Below, piece after piece: positions 11,176 to 23,099 of a stretch of DNA of 64,000 bases. How positions within the stretch are numbered: the stretch's first letter is position 1; each line of letters opens with the position of its first letter. The position numbers and the translations under genes were made by a program. Below the pieces are notes generated by a model. That model was given only the letters and a program-made list of their open reading frames with translations, had not been told where the DNA came from and searched no databases. This DNA comes from Hypomyces perniciosus (Eukaryota; Ascomycota; Sordariomycetes; Hypocreales; Hypocreaceae): assembly GCA_008477525.1 (NCBI GenBank), contig SPDT01000005.1:3410001-3474000 (forward strand), written 5' to 3'.

Positions 11176-14100
11176 TTATTTTAACATTATTAAGGGGAAT
11201 AAAGAGCTACTCTTAGTAGTAAATTCTGCTATTTATTACTTGGCAGTTATTTATTATAATCTAGAGTTCTCTGTAAAGCTGTTTTAGCTATTAGCAGATA
11301 TTAAGGTTTTAGAGCGCAGTTACTATTTCTCTCGCTATAGTATTTCATTTATACGCCACTGCGATTAGGTTATTAATTAATCTATTTTCTGCTAGTATTA
11401 TTATAGCTATAAAGGCAGCCTTTATAGACAGTTTAATATTTAATAAGACTTTTTTTACAATATTATTTAAGCTTTAAGGCTAAAAGAACTTTATAGGAGG
11501 ATAATGCATTGCCTATTTTTAATTCAGTTATTAAAGGGGTTTAATTTCGCGGGCCTGTTTTCTGCTTTTCTATTTAAGGCATTAAGCTTTATAGCCTTAA
11601 AGCCAGGTTAATAAATAATATAGAAGTTAAAGCCAGAAAGGAATTTAAACTATTAAACTTACTGCTAGTTTAAGGCTTTTATTAAAGTAAAGTATTTAAG
11701 GTTTTTATAGTTTATAATAATATTAAACTCTTATAAGTTTTATAATTCTAGGCGCTACTCCTTTATTACTTTAATAATAGCTAAGAGTTCTTTATTATAG
11801 ATTTTATAGTTGTATTTTTAGGCATTATATTTTACAAAAAAGAATATAATAAAGTATAGAATACCCTTTTTATTATATTGCAATAGGATACCGCTTAATA
11901 CCTAGTTAAAGGCATTAATCTTAAAGACTATTTATTTATTATAGTTAAAGAGGGCTAAGATTAAGGCTAATTTAAAAGTATATTTAATTAAATTAAAGGC
12001 TTTTTACTGTTTCTCTCTTTAAATATATACTTAATCTTTCTTTAAAAGCTTATTTAATAGTATAGCTATTTTAAAGTATTTTTAGATAAAATAGCAATAG
12101 AAATTTATAAAGTTAAAGAACTTTTATAAATCCTTTATTCCTTTAAATAATTGCTAGTTTAATATAGCTTTAACTTTCTCAGGATTTATTTTTAGTCCCT
12201 TTAAAATAATAATTAAGCTAAAGTATTTTATATTTATTATTTTAAACTTACATTTAATAATATTAATGTAAAGGCCAGCGTTTTAAAGGTAAGCTACTAC
12301 TTTATATATATATTTTCAGTACTCTTTTTAATATAATAAATATATAAAGATATTATTAAAGTATACTATATAAATACAGTTAAAGAGGTTATAAAGAGTA
12401 TAGTTAATATAGTATTAAAATATAACAGGTATATTATAAAGGCTAAAAGGTATAACTAATATTTTAAAGAGGCTGAACCTTATAATAAACACTATTTTCT
12501 ATATATCCCTTTTAGTGATATAGAGGTTATTAAATGCGGCAATAATGTCGAGTTTCGTATATACCTTTACTTAGCTTAAGGCATTAAAGGTTTCCTGGAT
12601 TAATAGCAATAAATATTAATTCTTAATAGTAATATTATTTAACCTTTAATAATTTTAATAAATATAGACACTGCCTTTTAGTTTTGCGGCTAAAAGGAAG
12701 GGAGCAGTATATTATATTTGCAATTCGCAGATAAATCCTTTTACTAAATTATTATTTAACTATTTTCTTATTACCTGCAGTTTATTAAATAAAAATAGCC
12801 TATTCTTTTAGTATAGCAGGTTTTTTTTTAGCAGTATTTTAATTTTATAGTTTTAGGCTTATTATAAAGGAAGCTTATTTATTGTTTTTAGCAAGAAAGT
12901 ATTATATAAATTATATAGTTAAAATAGCAGTTTTTTCAGGATATCTGGCTTACTAAGCTTAGGTTTCCCTGCTATAAATTTCTTAATATTAGCGGCTATA
13001 ATTTTTCTTAATTATACCAGGGAGTAGCATTTATTAATAAAGTTATATATTTCTTTAAATAATACTATTTTTACTTTAATACAGTCTCTTTATCCTATAA
13101 GTATTTATTAGAAAAATTTATTTAGGAGCTTTAATAAAGTAATAGGTATTAGTTTTTTAATTTTAATAGCTCAGTTAATCTCCTTTTAGGTTACTTTTAT
13201 TGTATAGATATATAGTTATCGATAAAAGGTAATAAAGTTTATAGCTGCTATTATCTATATATTTACTATATTTAAGTATACTTTTTAATTTTAGAGTTTA
13301 GTTTAGTTTTGCAGAAATAGTATATTAAAAAGTAGTAATAATAGCTTTAATAGTGGTTTCCTTTTTTATTATTAACTGTAGATTATAAGGCAGGCAATAG
13401 CCTTATATATATTTAATTTAAGATTATTTATATTTATATTTCTTTATTATTAGTTCTATTATATTTGCAGGTTATATAATAATCTCGGTTTAGCGTTAAG
13501 GTTTATAGAATATACAGTTTAAGGGCCCCCTCTTTAATTAGGTTATAGTTTATTTCTTTTAAGTTGTTTTCGATTAATAGTTGCTGGTATAGTATAGTTC
13601 TTTATTTAATTAAATCAGGCTCTACTTTATTTAAAGCATCTTTAACTATTAGTTACTAGTAATATATACTCCCTATATTAGCTTTAATAAAGTTATTTTT
13701 TATTTTAACTGCTATTAAAACCTATATAAGGCTAGCTATATTTCTTAAAAGATAGTAATTATAATAGTAATAGGATTTAAAAGTAATAGTTAACTTTTCC
13801 CAGTTAATATTAAAGTTATATTTTTTTAGCTATAAAAGGCTAAAGATTATAAGTATATTATTAGGGATATTTATAATCAAAAAAAGGCAGAGTTCTTTAT
13901 AAAAGCCAATTATAGTTTATATAATAAAAAAGTTTAAAATTTTATTAGCTATATTTTTATTAATAAATAAATTTTTTTTAGTAAATAGTAATTATTAGGT
14001 AATAATATTAAATTACTTAATAAAAGCGCAGCTAATAAAAGCTTAAAGTATATATCTACTATTTATTAAAGCTTTTATATTAATATAGATATTATATATA

Positions 14101-15946
14101 AAGAATAGTATAGTTTATATTAAAAGGGATTTACTGTTTATTAATTTAAGTTTAAAGGGTTTTTAATTAAAGAAATAGCAGTAGATTTATTTTAGGATAA
14201 TAGTTTTATTTATAGTTAACTTTTACTTATAACTTTTAGCAGAGGTTAATCTTTTCCCTAGTTTGCAAATTAAGTCTAGGTTCCTAATAAATAGATTTAG
14301 CTAAACTAAGGTAAATTAAAAGTTAATAGGGCAGCGCTATTATTATTATCTTTATTAATACTTAAAGAGGGTATATTATTTAAAGCCTAAATTTATAGGT
14401 TATTTAAGCATTACAGGTAATATTAGCGCGTTACTAAAGTTTAATTATTATACTTTACTAAACTATTCTATTATTAGCTTTAAAATACTATTAAGTTAAA
14501 GTATAGCTAGTATAGCTAAATTTAGCAGTTTTAATTTTATATTTAGTATAAATTACCTCAGTGTATATTAAACTGCTTTTTTTTTTTATATTTATTAAAG
14601 CTATAGCCTGCTTTTTTATAGTAAAAGTAAAGTCCTTTAGCGATATATTCCTCGCAAAAGACTTAAAGGTAAGGTAATAGGGTATATATAGTATTTAATT
14701 ACATTAAGTTACTGGCTGGCGCTAGGGCAGCAGTTTAGTTATTTTACTAGTATTAATAATATTATTATTAGTATTAATACTGCTACTATTAATAGCTTTA
14801 TTAATGCCGGCTTATTTAAGTAGTGTAAAGGGCATTATAGTAGGCGCCCTCCTAAAGCCTATTATAGATAATCTAGTAGAGTTAATATTATTTAATAAAG
14901 TTAAATTTATCTAGCTTAATTATTTAAATCTTTATAGTATTAATAAACTTTTAAAAGACCTTTCTCTTTAAAGCCTTTACTATTTATTTAATAGTTTTAC
15001 TATATTCGCTGCTTAATATAAATAACTCTATTATAAAGTTTTAAAAAGGCTTATTTAATATATATAGGTTATTAAAAGACTATAATACCTTTTAAAAGAG
15101 GTTAATTATTTTATATTATTTATTAAAATTAGCGAAAAGTAGTATATTAATCTTTTAATACTATTAGGCGGGGTTATTAAAACTCTCGATAATAGTATTA
15201 AAGTTTCTTTATTACAGTTAATATATATCTCCCTTTAAAAGACCTATAATATATAGGATTTTTTTAAGTTTAATTAAAAAGATTAATTAATTGCCTATAA
15301 AGATAATATTAATTTAGGAATACTAGTTAATATATTTTTACTGATATTTAATAATATTTTTCTATTTACTATTAAATTGCTTAAAATCTCTAGTTTAGCA
15401 GCGGCTAGGTAGGTTATTATTTCTAAGGCTTAATAGTAAAGCTGCATTTAAAGCTTTAACCTAGGCTTTAATTTATACTTTAAAGTTTTAATTTTCAGCT
15501 GCCTACTTTAAGATTTCTTATTTAAAGGTTTATTTTTATTCTTTTTATTAAGCTAGGCCCTTCTCGATTACTTGGCTAAAAAGATAGAATTAGTAATAAA
15601 GGTTATTGTCCCTAATAATTGCGTTTATTAAACGCGTATAGTCGCTATTAACGCTAGATTTTTACAGGGTTTCGAGGAGAAAAGGGAAAGGCGCAAGCTC
15701 TATAGCTAGGATTATAGTCTATTAGGCTAGGTTAAGCTGCGGGGCAAGGTTTAGGGTATCTATATTCATCTCGTTTATAATTGGTTTCCTATAGATATAG
15801 GGTTTAAGGGATAAAGGCTAGGCTATAAAGGCGTTATTATAGGTTCGGGAATATAAGGGGATTCTAGAGGAATTCGTAATCGGAATTCGTAATCGGTTAG
15901 GTATATACCTCGCGATGGCGCAGCCGAGTTAAGGGACAGCATAAAC

Positions 15947-16118
15947 TATTACAGCACGGAAAGGCAGGTCAGGGCAAATATCGTTATTGTACTGTAGAGA
16001 GCGAGAAAGCCCTAAAGCTCTACAGAAAGCTATAGCTAGGAACGCGTTAAGGCCTGGTCACGTAACCGGGGCTCACGTGACAGGGCGTCAACATCGCGTT
16101 ACAGTCGGTGCCGTGACA
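15947..16118 (-). repeat. 5' LTR of the Gypsy element
   Basis: This is the direct partner of 8588-8759 and ends GTGCCGTGACA before the duplication ATTTT. It keeps more C and G than the other LTR, so the two were mutated to different degrees. Confidence 0.88.
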
Positions 16119-17184
16119 ATTTTTTTATTAAACTTTTTAATTTTAATAATTTTTTATTTAATATTAATAATAGAGATTTTTTTTAATTATAGTTTAATAG
16201 GATTTAAAAGAAAGTTTTATTATTAAATTTTTTAATTATTATATTTTATTTTTAAATTATAAATTTTGCAATAAAGGTTGGCCTTTTATTATTCTATAAA
16301 GTAAAATTATCTTTTTTTTATTAAAGGGTTTTTATTTAGACCTTTAGCTGCAATTATAGCCTATATAATTAACTTTAAATTATTAATTACTAATAAAGCG
16401 CTTAAATTAATTTAAATTAAAAAGTAAAGTTTAATTTATTATTATTTATTATTTTAGTAGGTTTTATTATTAATTAACTATATAATTATTAATTCAATTA
16501 AAAAAGGGGTTTTATTTAATTTCTTAAAGTCTATAAAAGCCTTTAAATAAAGGCCTTTAAAAGTATTAATAAATGCTTTATTTATTTATAAAGCAGTTAA
16601 AAAGTAATATTTCTTTTAATATTTAATTAAATAATTATTAATAGTTTAAGCTATTAAAAATAAAACTTTTTATTTAACTTTTTAAATTATATTAATTTCT
16701 TTAATTTAAGTAAAGATTTTATAAACTATAATAAACTATTTATTATTATTAAAGGCAAATACTTTTATTAGCCTACTTTAAAAAAAAGAAAAAAAGCTTT
16801 TTTAAATCTTTTTTTAAAAAAAAATACTAGGTTTTATATTAAAATTAAAATTAAATCTCAAGATATTAATTTTAGTATATTTATTATTAATATAGTGTTT
16901 TTTAAGTATAAATAGGAGGACTATATTCCCTCTTTATTTTAAAAGCGAAAGAGTGCCTTCCCTTTTAAATTGTTAGATTGCTGCCTGCGTAGCGGCAGCG
17001 AGATTTAATTATCCTTAGTTTACTTAAAGTCTAATAGTATTCGCTATCTTTCTCTAAATGCCTAAAAGGGGCAAAGGAGCGTTATTAAGCTTATTTTTCT
17101 TAATAGCTAGTCAAGAGGTAGTGAGTTTTTTAGTGAGTAGGCACCTAAAAGGTGGGGTACCTGTATGTGTAGGAGGGAAGCTTG

Positions 17185-18330
17185 AATGTCAGGTGCAAGA
17201 AATAGTAGCTTCGACGCTCGTATATTGAAGAAGGATCTGATGTTCGGAGAAAGGAAAGACGGGGAAGTATATGTGCAAGAACGACTGGTCTGTCATAGGA
17301 CCTTGAGATGACTTCTTGTTGCTTAAACGTAAACTCAATAACATCGTTATAAAGTCCAGTAAAAGCCAAAGCCTCCAGTATCTCGATTTCGTCCTTCATA
17401 ATGGCCTGAATGTTCGATGCATTCAAATCTGGGAGAATGAACTCCGTGATAGGCTCTCTGTTGTACTTTTTTCCAGACCTTAAGACATCCTTTCTCCATA
17501 GATGTTTCTCAATGGCTCTATAAACACCCGTCATGGTCTGTACCATAGTTTGGTATGTAGACAATTCCCACGTGAAGCAAACGGCATCTAATTGGATTGG
17601 GATACAAACAAGACTTTGGATAAGACCATGGTTTTCCAGGAAATATCTGATTCTCGTCAAATTTTCTCTTATCTTGAACTATCTTTTTGAGATATTCTTC
17701 CACCTGATTTGGATAGAACCCAATCGTCTCTAGCTCCAGATCAAGTGCATTGACGACATTCGCTGGTAATGTCGCCCCTGGTCGAGACGTAATAATGACA
17801 TTCGGTTGATTCAACAGCTCAGAAAGAAAGCGAAAGATGCCACTTTCATGGCTAAGATCCTGAGAGACCTCATCAAGGCCGTCAAGTGTAAATAAAGTCC
17901 TTTGTGAACTCAATGTTTGCCAAAGTAGGGCCGATAACTCGTGACCTTTGGCATGATCGGAGAAGAATTCGTCATAGAACAAATTCCCAAAATTGTATGT
18001 TGTATTTGGCTTTCCCTTCAACCTCCTTAAGAGGTATCCACAGCACACGTTCAAATAAATTGGCCCACATATCGGTCTGAATAAATCCATGGACAATTTT
18101 CTTGCACAATGTCGTCTTTCCAACTCCTGCACGACCTCGAATTAGGATTCGTCTTGGCTCCTTGTTTTTACTGCCCTGACCAAGACGCGAATCAAAAAGA
18201 TTAGGTAAGTCCAAATGAAGCTCTTTTTCGGGCGACGACTCAATCTGAAGCCGAACTTCTAGCGATTGAAGGGAAGGGGAGGAAGGGCTATCCCCAGCAG
18301 CGGCACACGTGTCCAGTGTACATAGATAGA
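17185..18330 (-). pseudogene. NACHT-HEAT (NLR-type) gene, 5' fragment
   Basis: Read from 18330 downwards this encodes a NACHT NTPase. The P-loop is in ILIRGRAGVGKTTLCKKIV, Walker B is in TLFTLDGLDEVSQ, and the NVIITSRPGA sensor stretch follows. Then comes the winged-helix-like region containing PIQLDAVCFTWE and, at the insertion point, YYFLHLTF. The three stretches lie in three different frames, with one-base shifts near 18,010 and near 17,650; no intron with good splice sites explains them. The N-terminal effector or sensor domain upstream of the NACHT was not recognised. The fragment ends at the 14-bp LINE duplication and continues in frame at 3770. Function in the ancestor: STAND-type signalling ATPase in non-self recognition. 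Confidence 0.85.
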
Positions 18331-19163
18331 CTGAAGTTGATTACTGTACGGCGTCACATTCTCGCCGAAATCTCTCACAAGACATGCATATGCTTATCGT
18401 AGTGAATGCCTTGGCACATACTAAGTACTGTATAAGGAAAACAGGGGGCGCAGTGGTACGACTCAGCCTGCATCACAGATCACAGGCTAACAGGCGTGTG
18501 TGTTTTTCGGGCTATTTTGCACAGCCTGAAGAGGTTCGGCTCAGGTAGTAGTACCCGAATACTAGCCCAACAGGGTGCGAGTTAGACGATGGAGTCAAGG
18601 TGGTATTCTAGCCATTCTGGCGCCTCGCACATTAAACACAGGGGCAAATGCAATATTGGTTGCCTAATATTTTAGCTTGCTTCGTAGCAGACCTACGTGT
18701 GCATGAGCAATGCAAGAGATCTGTCATGGATAAGAAGAGACATGAATAGGTGTCTGGCTATGGCCCTGGATGCTGATGCCTGAGACGGCCCAAAAACGGG
18801 CCTGTTATTTAAACCTGGTCCGCGTGATCACAACAAGTGCTGCAGAGCTATTAAGACGTGTAGACCCAAATCTCTCCCGCAGCATTTACCAACAGGTCGA
18901 AGGGGCAGTGTGGCATGAGCCCCAAGGAGTGCAAATGCGAATGTTGATTAGGTGCACTGACAGCGCTGTAATTTAGTGAATAAAGCGCTACAACTTAGAT
19001 AGATAACTACCCTTTAAAGAACTCAGACTTCAATGTGACTATTTAAAACCACATTCATAACTTCACTGTAACAGAGACGCGCAGCTAAAACAACACGAAG
19101 ATCATACAAAGCAGGGTAAACACCCAAAAAGAAACCCCCGTAGAGGATAGCTAGCCAGATTCA
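18331..19163. other. Intergenic between NACHT remnant and next gene
   Basis: Sequence of mixed composition with short open frames and no recognisable protein. The lost N-terminal exon of the NACHT gene could once have been here, but I see no trace of it. The last 100 bases are probably the 3' UTR of the minus-strand gene ending at 19164. Confidence 0.5.
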
Positions 19164-20981
19164 TCATTTTTTTCTAAGCGTGGCATTTTTAACAGCTCTT
19201 AAGCCGGAATCCTCCTCCACCTTTTGACGCTTTTGCTTCATCTCCTCATACACCGAATTGAACAGCCTGATTCGGTCGAGCACGAGTTCCTCGCTGTACA
19301 CGTAGTTATCAGAGCCCAGGTCCTTAATGTCAATCCCCAAATAAGTTAGGATCTCTTGTTGTTGAGCTGTCGACATCAAGTCAACGGGCATCTTCAGCAC
19401 TTGCTGGCAGAATTTGATCGAGAGGGCAAGCTGAGCATCCCCCAAAGCTTTATCAAGTTTTGGGGCCATTTCCTCGTCTAGCGATCAGGAGCGATGACAA
19501 AGTGTTAGCAAAGTCAAGTATGAGATGGGGTGTGGCAAATCCCTTACAATCTATCACGTTGTTTGTTTTGTCTTTGCTCGCCTTGACTCGGCATACCCGC
19601 ACGCCGGCGAGGCCAGCTGAGCCAGCGCCTAGGGTACCACAGCCTACAGCAGCGGCAATCGGCCCAGCAGTGACCCCCCAAGTGAGAAGAACAGCGCCTG
19701 TACAGAGGCTAAAAAGGACGCATAAACTTGCTGCAGCTCCAAACCGGTGCCAAAACGACTTCTCATCGCCCTTGTATCTTTTCGTCAGAACCTCGCGAAT
19801 ATTTTCCATTTCTTTTTTGGCAATCGAAAAGAAGTGCGTGACACTTCTCATCTGAAGCATCATGCCGTAAAGATCCTGGTTGCTGATGGCTGCGTTTCAT
19901 CAGTAGCTGGATCCCCGATATGGATCTGCTGTCGGCTTGTGACAGAGCTTCAAACAAACTCACCGGTCCCTGTAGATGCCTTGTTTGCATGCTTTTGCAT
20001 ATCGTTAGCAAGCGCCTGAAAGAGGCTTGAACAGGCAGCAATTGTTTTCCAAGACTCCTCAAGCCCTATATCGAGCTCTATCTCTTCCTTATCTTGATGT
20101 GCAAGATTTGAATCGCAGTCAACAGAGCGGCTTTTTTTCGAATTCGATGCCAGTAACCACATCGTCTGGTAGCTGGATTTCCGATATTTCTTTCTGAAAA
20201 GCATCTAACTCCTCTTTTATTGACTCTCCTTGATTGAATTTAGCCTTCATGTCGGCCGCCAGGGAAAAAAGCTGGAGCACCTTGACGGCAGCACCTGGCA
20301 TTTTTGAAGCAACACCACATCTAAGCAAAGGCGAATTAGTGGCCGAGTCCGACCTAATACTCGGGTACTCACAATGTTTCCTCCAGTGAACCTCCCGTCA
20401 GAGGAATTGACTTGGTACTCCAAGTATAGTCAGTGGCCAAGGAATGAAGAACTTTTATAAAAGTATTGATTGCATTGCCAATTGGGTACAGTGTGACATG
20501 ATGCGGTTTCTTGTCCATGTTTTCGAAGAAACTTTGGATGGTGGGGAGGAGAGTCTTGTAGAACAACTTTCTCAGGCTCTCGTGGGGTGGACTCCTACGC
20601 TTGTGCCAGTGGTGGTGCCAGAACGACGGTTCGTATTTTAGTTCAACCTGAGCATCGAGAGACGAAGGGCACAATGTTAGCGCATGTGCTTGCGTGTCTT
20701 GCAGCAGGAGATGGAAGAGACCTCAAATGCCTGGAAGAGGGGGGCTCTTTACCTACCTCAATTGGGACGTATTCGTCCGAAGCACTCTCAACACCGTAAC
20801 TGTATACTGGCTGCACAGTCCAACTACCTAGTTCGTCTTTAGGAAATAACTCGACTAGGTTTTCATTGCGCGTCGAGTCTCTTCCTAGTTCGTTGAAGTA
20901 CCAAACTTCTAGTCGCATGAGTGGTGGATCCTCTTGACCGTGTCCATTCCGTCTAGCTGAATCAGTTGCAGACGGCGACAT
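19164..20981 (-). CDS. Unknown five-exon gene, helical protein with hydrophobic Gly/Ala segment (about 503 aa)
   Basis: Exons, in order: 20981-20757, 20647-20373, 20320-19964, 19889-19548 and 19477-19164. Introns are 52-109 bp with GT-AG ends, and phases agree at every junction. I do not recognise the family. The N-terminal 160 residues are mixed and contain VWYFNELG. Then comes a long charged helical stretch and, in exon 4, a hydrophobic segment (LCVLFSLCTGAVLLTWG followed by AGPIAAAVGCGTLGAGSAGLAG). The C-terminus is again helical and basic. A long helix, a Gly/Ala hydrophobic hairpin and another helix is the layout seen in alpha-helical pore-forming proteins, but that is inference from shape only. 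Exon 3 contains a 7-T run on the plus strand (20132-20138) where one extra base breaks the frame; without it the whole gene is open. Either a sequencing error or an early pseudogene. Confidence 0.6.
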
Positions 20982-21795
20982 GGTTTTTATGGACGTGGGA
21001 GATATGAGTCGAAGAATGCTTAGAGGGACTAGTAAAAGAGTGCAATTTCATGAACAATAGTAGACAATATGGGAGAGGAACTTGTCAAGTCTTAAGACAT
21101 CCAAACGAATGGACAAACGAAATGAAAACACAATGCCGTCTAGGAGGGCACATGAGGCGGCAAATCACATATTTGGGAAAAGGCTGTGTGTATCGCAACA
21201 GGAGCTGTAAATTCCACCCCCAGCGCTTAGAGGTATGTATATGGGAGCAAACAAGTTTCATATTTCAACATGTCGCTAGGCTGCTCACGACGGGCCCAAG
21301 AAGACTTTCTTCTGGGATCGGGGTGGCTATGGCAAAACTCGGGCGCCAAATCAAACGGAATGAGAGGTTCTGGTCAGCTTAAATTGGAAAAGCCGGCGAC
21401 CTAACATGCAGCCCTTGGTAGCTGAGCTGAGGCGACGTCGCAAGGTTGACGAATGATTTACTATCCACGTACGAAGTAATAGAGTGGCGGTATACGGAGC
21501 ACATGCGCCCTGTCATCGCCGACGCCAAGGTTAACTGTGTGCCTCACCTGGGACAAGGCATCCAATCACGTCCTTGAACATGAGATTCACAGCCGCTACG
21601 GGCTGATTATCTGTCTTAGATTCTACTATTTCAGGTGGACTTGAACTAACCACGAGGCTCGGGACGATCCCGGGCCCCTCTAACTAACCCACTCGTCGCA
21701 CGCTCTCGTCCGTCTCCATCTTCATCTCTATCTCTACCTATATCGCGACATTCGAGATACATTCGAGATAGAACAAGACAAAAGACCTCGGCGTC
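20982..21795. other. Divergent intergenic region between two unknown genes
   Basis: This holds the 5' flanks of the minus-strand gene starting at 20981 and the plus-strand gene starting at 21796, so it may serve as a shared bidirectional promoter. CT-rich stretches occur at about 21,640-21,780 just upstream of the second start. No coding region is supported here. Confidence 0.45.
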
Positions 21796-22722
21796 ATGGA
21801 TTCCGATAGTCGTTTGCATCCTCGGTTGCACGACGACGATGACGACGAAACCACCGTTCTCATCTCCAGACCGTCTTCCTACTCCATCAACATGAGCGCT
21901 GACGAAGAATCCCTGGCGTATCCCACTCGAGGCCCATCCGGCAGATCTGAATACCAGGGCCCATTTTCAGATTCCGCCGACATCGACATTTGTAGAGAAT
22001 TTGAAGTTTACAGGAGCTCCGCTAAATACTATTTGAACCAATACCTAGAGAATTTGGTTCAGTTCTGCGAAACCCCAGACGCAACCTCCACATCTCAAGG
22101 TAAGAAATGGCCAGGTGGGGGGAACTCATTTCTTGTTCTCTTCCTCCTTCTCCTTCTCCTTCTCCTTCTCCTTCTCCTGCTCCTCCTGCTTCTAACGATA
22201 AATAAAAATTTATGGCAGATCTCGTCAAGACGGGCCAAAATAGAATCTTGATACGCAGGAAAATCTCACGCGACAGCGCCATCCGTGATCTCAATACTAT
22301 GGAGGTCATTCTCGCCCACGCAAAAAATACACCAAGGTCCTCGGAGCGCTCTATTTCACCCACGGCTACTACCATGTGGTAATTGTTTTCTCCATCATTC
22401 AATGTTACCGGTTCCCATACCTGATCTCGCTAACGTGCCCGATGTCTCCGGCGATAGGACCGTTGCATGCTCTGTCTCTGCCTGGACCGTCCCTGTCAGA
22501 GTGGTTGCTGGTATTTCAACCGTCGGTGCTGTTGCCGGAGTCGTTTACCTAACCGCACCTGTAGCTTGGTACTCATTACAAGAGCATAACCTTGACAGTG
22601 CACGGTCTAAAGTGCGAGAGCTGATGAGCAGATTTGAGGCTGGCACAGTCGGTGACAGCGATAGGTACGCCTTACAGCCCTCGTACTTCAATTTTCTCAA
22701 GTGGTCTTTCGTTCGGCGTTAG
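21796..22722 (+). CDS. Unknown small membrane protein (about 242 aa, three exons)
   Basis: The model uses exons 21796-22099, 22219-22378 and 22458-22722; introns of 119 and 79 bp begin GTAAGA and GTAATT, and a GCTAAC branch-like box lies in the second. The first 50 residues are acidic and Ser-rich (LHDDDDDETTVLISRP). A helical stretch, FEVYRSSAKYYLNQYLENLV, follows, then a basic stretch RILIRRKISR, then one hydrophobic segment (VRVVAGISTVGAVAGVVYL) close to the C-terminus. This suggests a membrane-anchored protein with most of its mass on one side. The family is not recognised. The second exon is open in another frame too, so the exon 2/3 boundary is the weakest part. The first intron carries a long pyrimidine microsatellite. 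It diverges from the unknown gene at 19164-20981; the two may be functionally linked (inference). Confidence 0.5.
22136..22190 (+). repeat. Pyrimidine microsatellite (CTTCTC-type) in an intron
   Basis: About 55 bases made almost only of C and T in CTT/CTC units, within the first intron of the 21796 gene. The antisense frame reads as a Gly-Glu repeat, which is an artefact of the repeat. Confidence 0.7.
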
Positions 22723-23099
22723 GGTTGGGTGGTAAGAGCTGCGGGAACATTGAAGAGGCCAGCCGAGGAGCAGCAAGGAACGCTACGGGGGATCTGGTGT
22801 GTACATATTGCATGATGAAGTTTTTGATTAGTTGTTGGATGAGCTGCTGGATGGGCTGTGGCACGATAAACGAAGAATTTTACTTTATCGTACACTCAAG
22901 TTGCGTTCTACATGTCGTACCAACGAATATTCGTTCGTGTCATCCAGAGCTTCAGTGGGCTGTCCTCAGAATCGGGTTGTGCTCACCTTCGCTAAATGAT
23001 TTCTCAAGGTTGCATCTATCATAGCGATCATGCTCGGAAAAGTTTTTGATGTCCATCATCTACTTCCCGAGGTCCATCGTCACGTCACATGTTTTCGCT
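22723..23099. other. Intergenic, no gene seen
   Basis: Between the stop codon at 22722 and the NACHT remnant. One plus-strand open frame (22701-23024) overlaps the preceding gene end and shows no recognisable features. Confidence 0.45.

Larger units (their letters stand above)
8588..16118 (-). mobile_element. Ty3/Gypsy LTR retrotransposon, RIP-degraded, inserted in LINE copy A
   Basis: Two direct LTRs of 172 bp (8588-8759 and 15947-16118) are flanked by the exact 5-bp duplication ATTTT (8583-8587 and 16119-16123). A purine tract, AAAAAGGGGGG read on the minus strand, touches the LTR at 8759, so the 3' LTR is on the left and the element runs on the minus strand. Mutated minus-strand translation around 11,950-12,560 still shows Gypsy reverse transcriptase landmarks in order: YFNNIFIY (from YxDDILIY), AGLYIN, KCKF, NPEKVKAIL, FxNFY and LLNKLLKKD. 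Gag, protease, RNase H and integrase must lie on either side but are too mutated to delimit. Length without the nested solo LTR is about 7.3 kb. Confidence 0.9.
3771..17184 (-). mobile_element. Non-LTR retrotransposon (Tad1/I-type LINE), copy A, RIP-degraded, with nested Gypsy element
   Basis: The flanking 14-bp target duplication AATGTCAGGTGCAA is exact at 3757-3770 and 17185-17198. The 5' end lies at 17184 (CAAGCTTCCCTCCTACAC on the minus strand) and the 3' end, with a short A-rich tail, at 3771. Both ends match copy B at 54159-60294. Without the nested Gypsy element and its duplication, its length is about 5.9 kb, equal to copy B. The body is extremely AT-rich, TpA-rich and full of stop codons, and almost no frame exceeds 60 codons, which is typical of heavy RIP. 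It interrupts the NACHT gene and lies in the same orientation as that gene. Confidence 0.9.

Noticed and set aside
15987..16226. Open frame of 79 codons at the right Gypsy LTR
   Set aside because: It runs across the LTR end, the target duplication and AT-rich LINE sequence; no protein features.
22022..22402. Minus-strand frame with a Gly-Glu repeat
   Set aside because: It is antisense through the pyrimidine microsatellite and the exons of the plus-strand gene.
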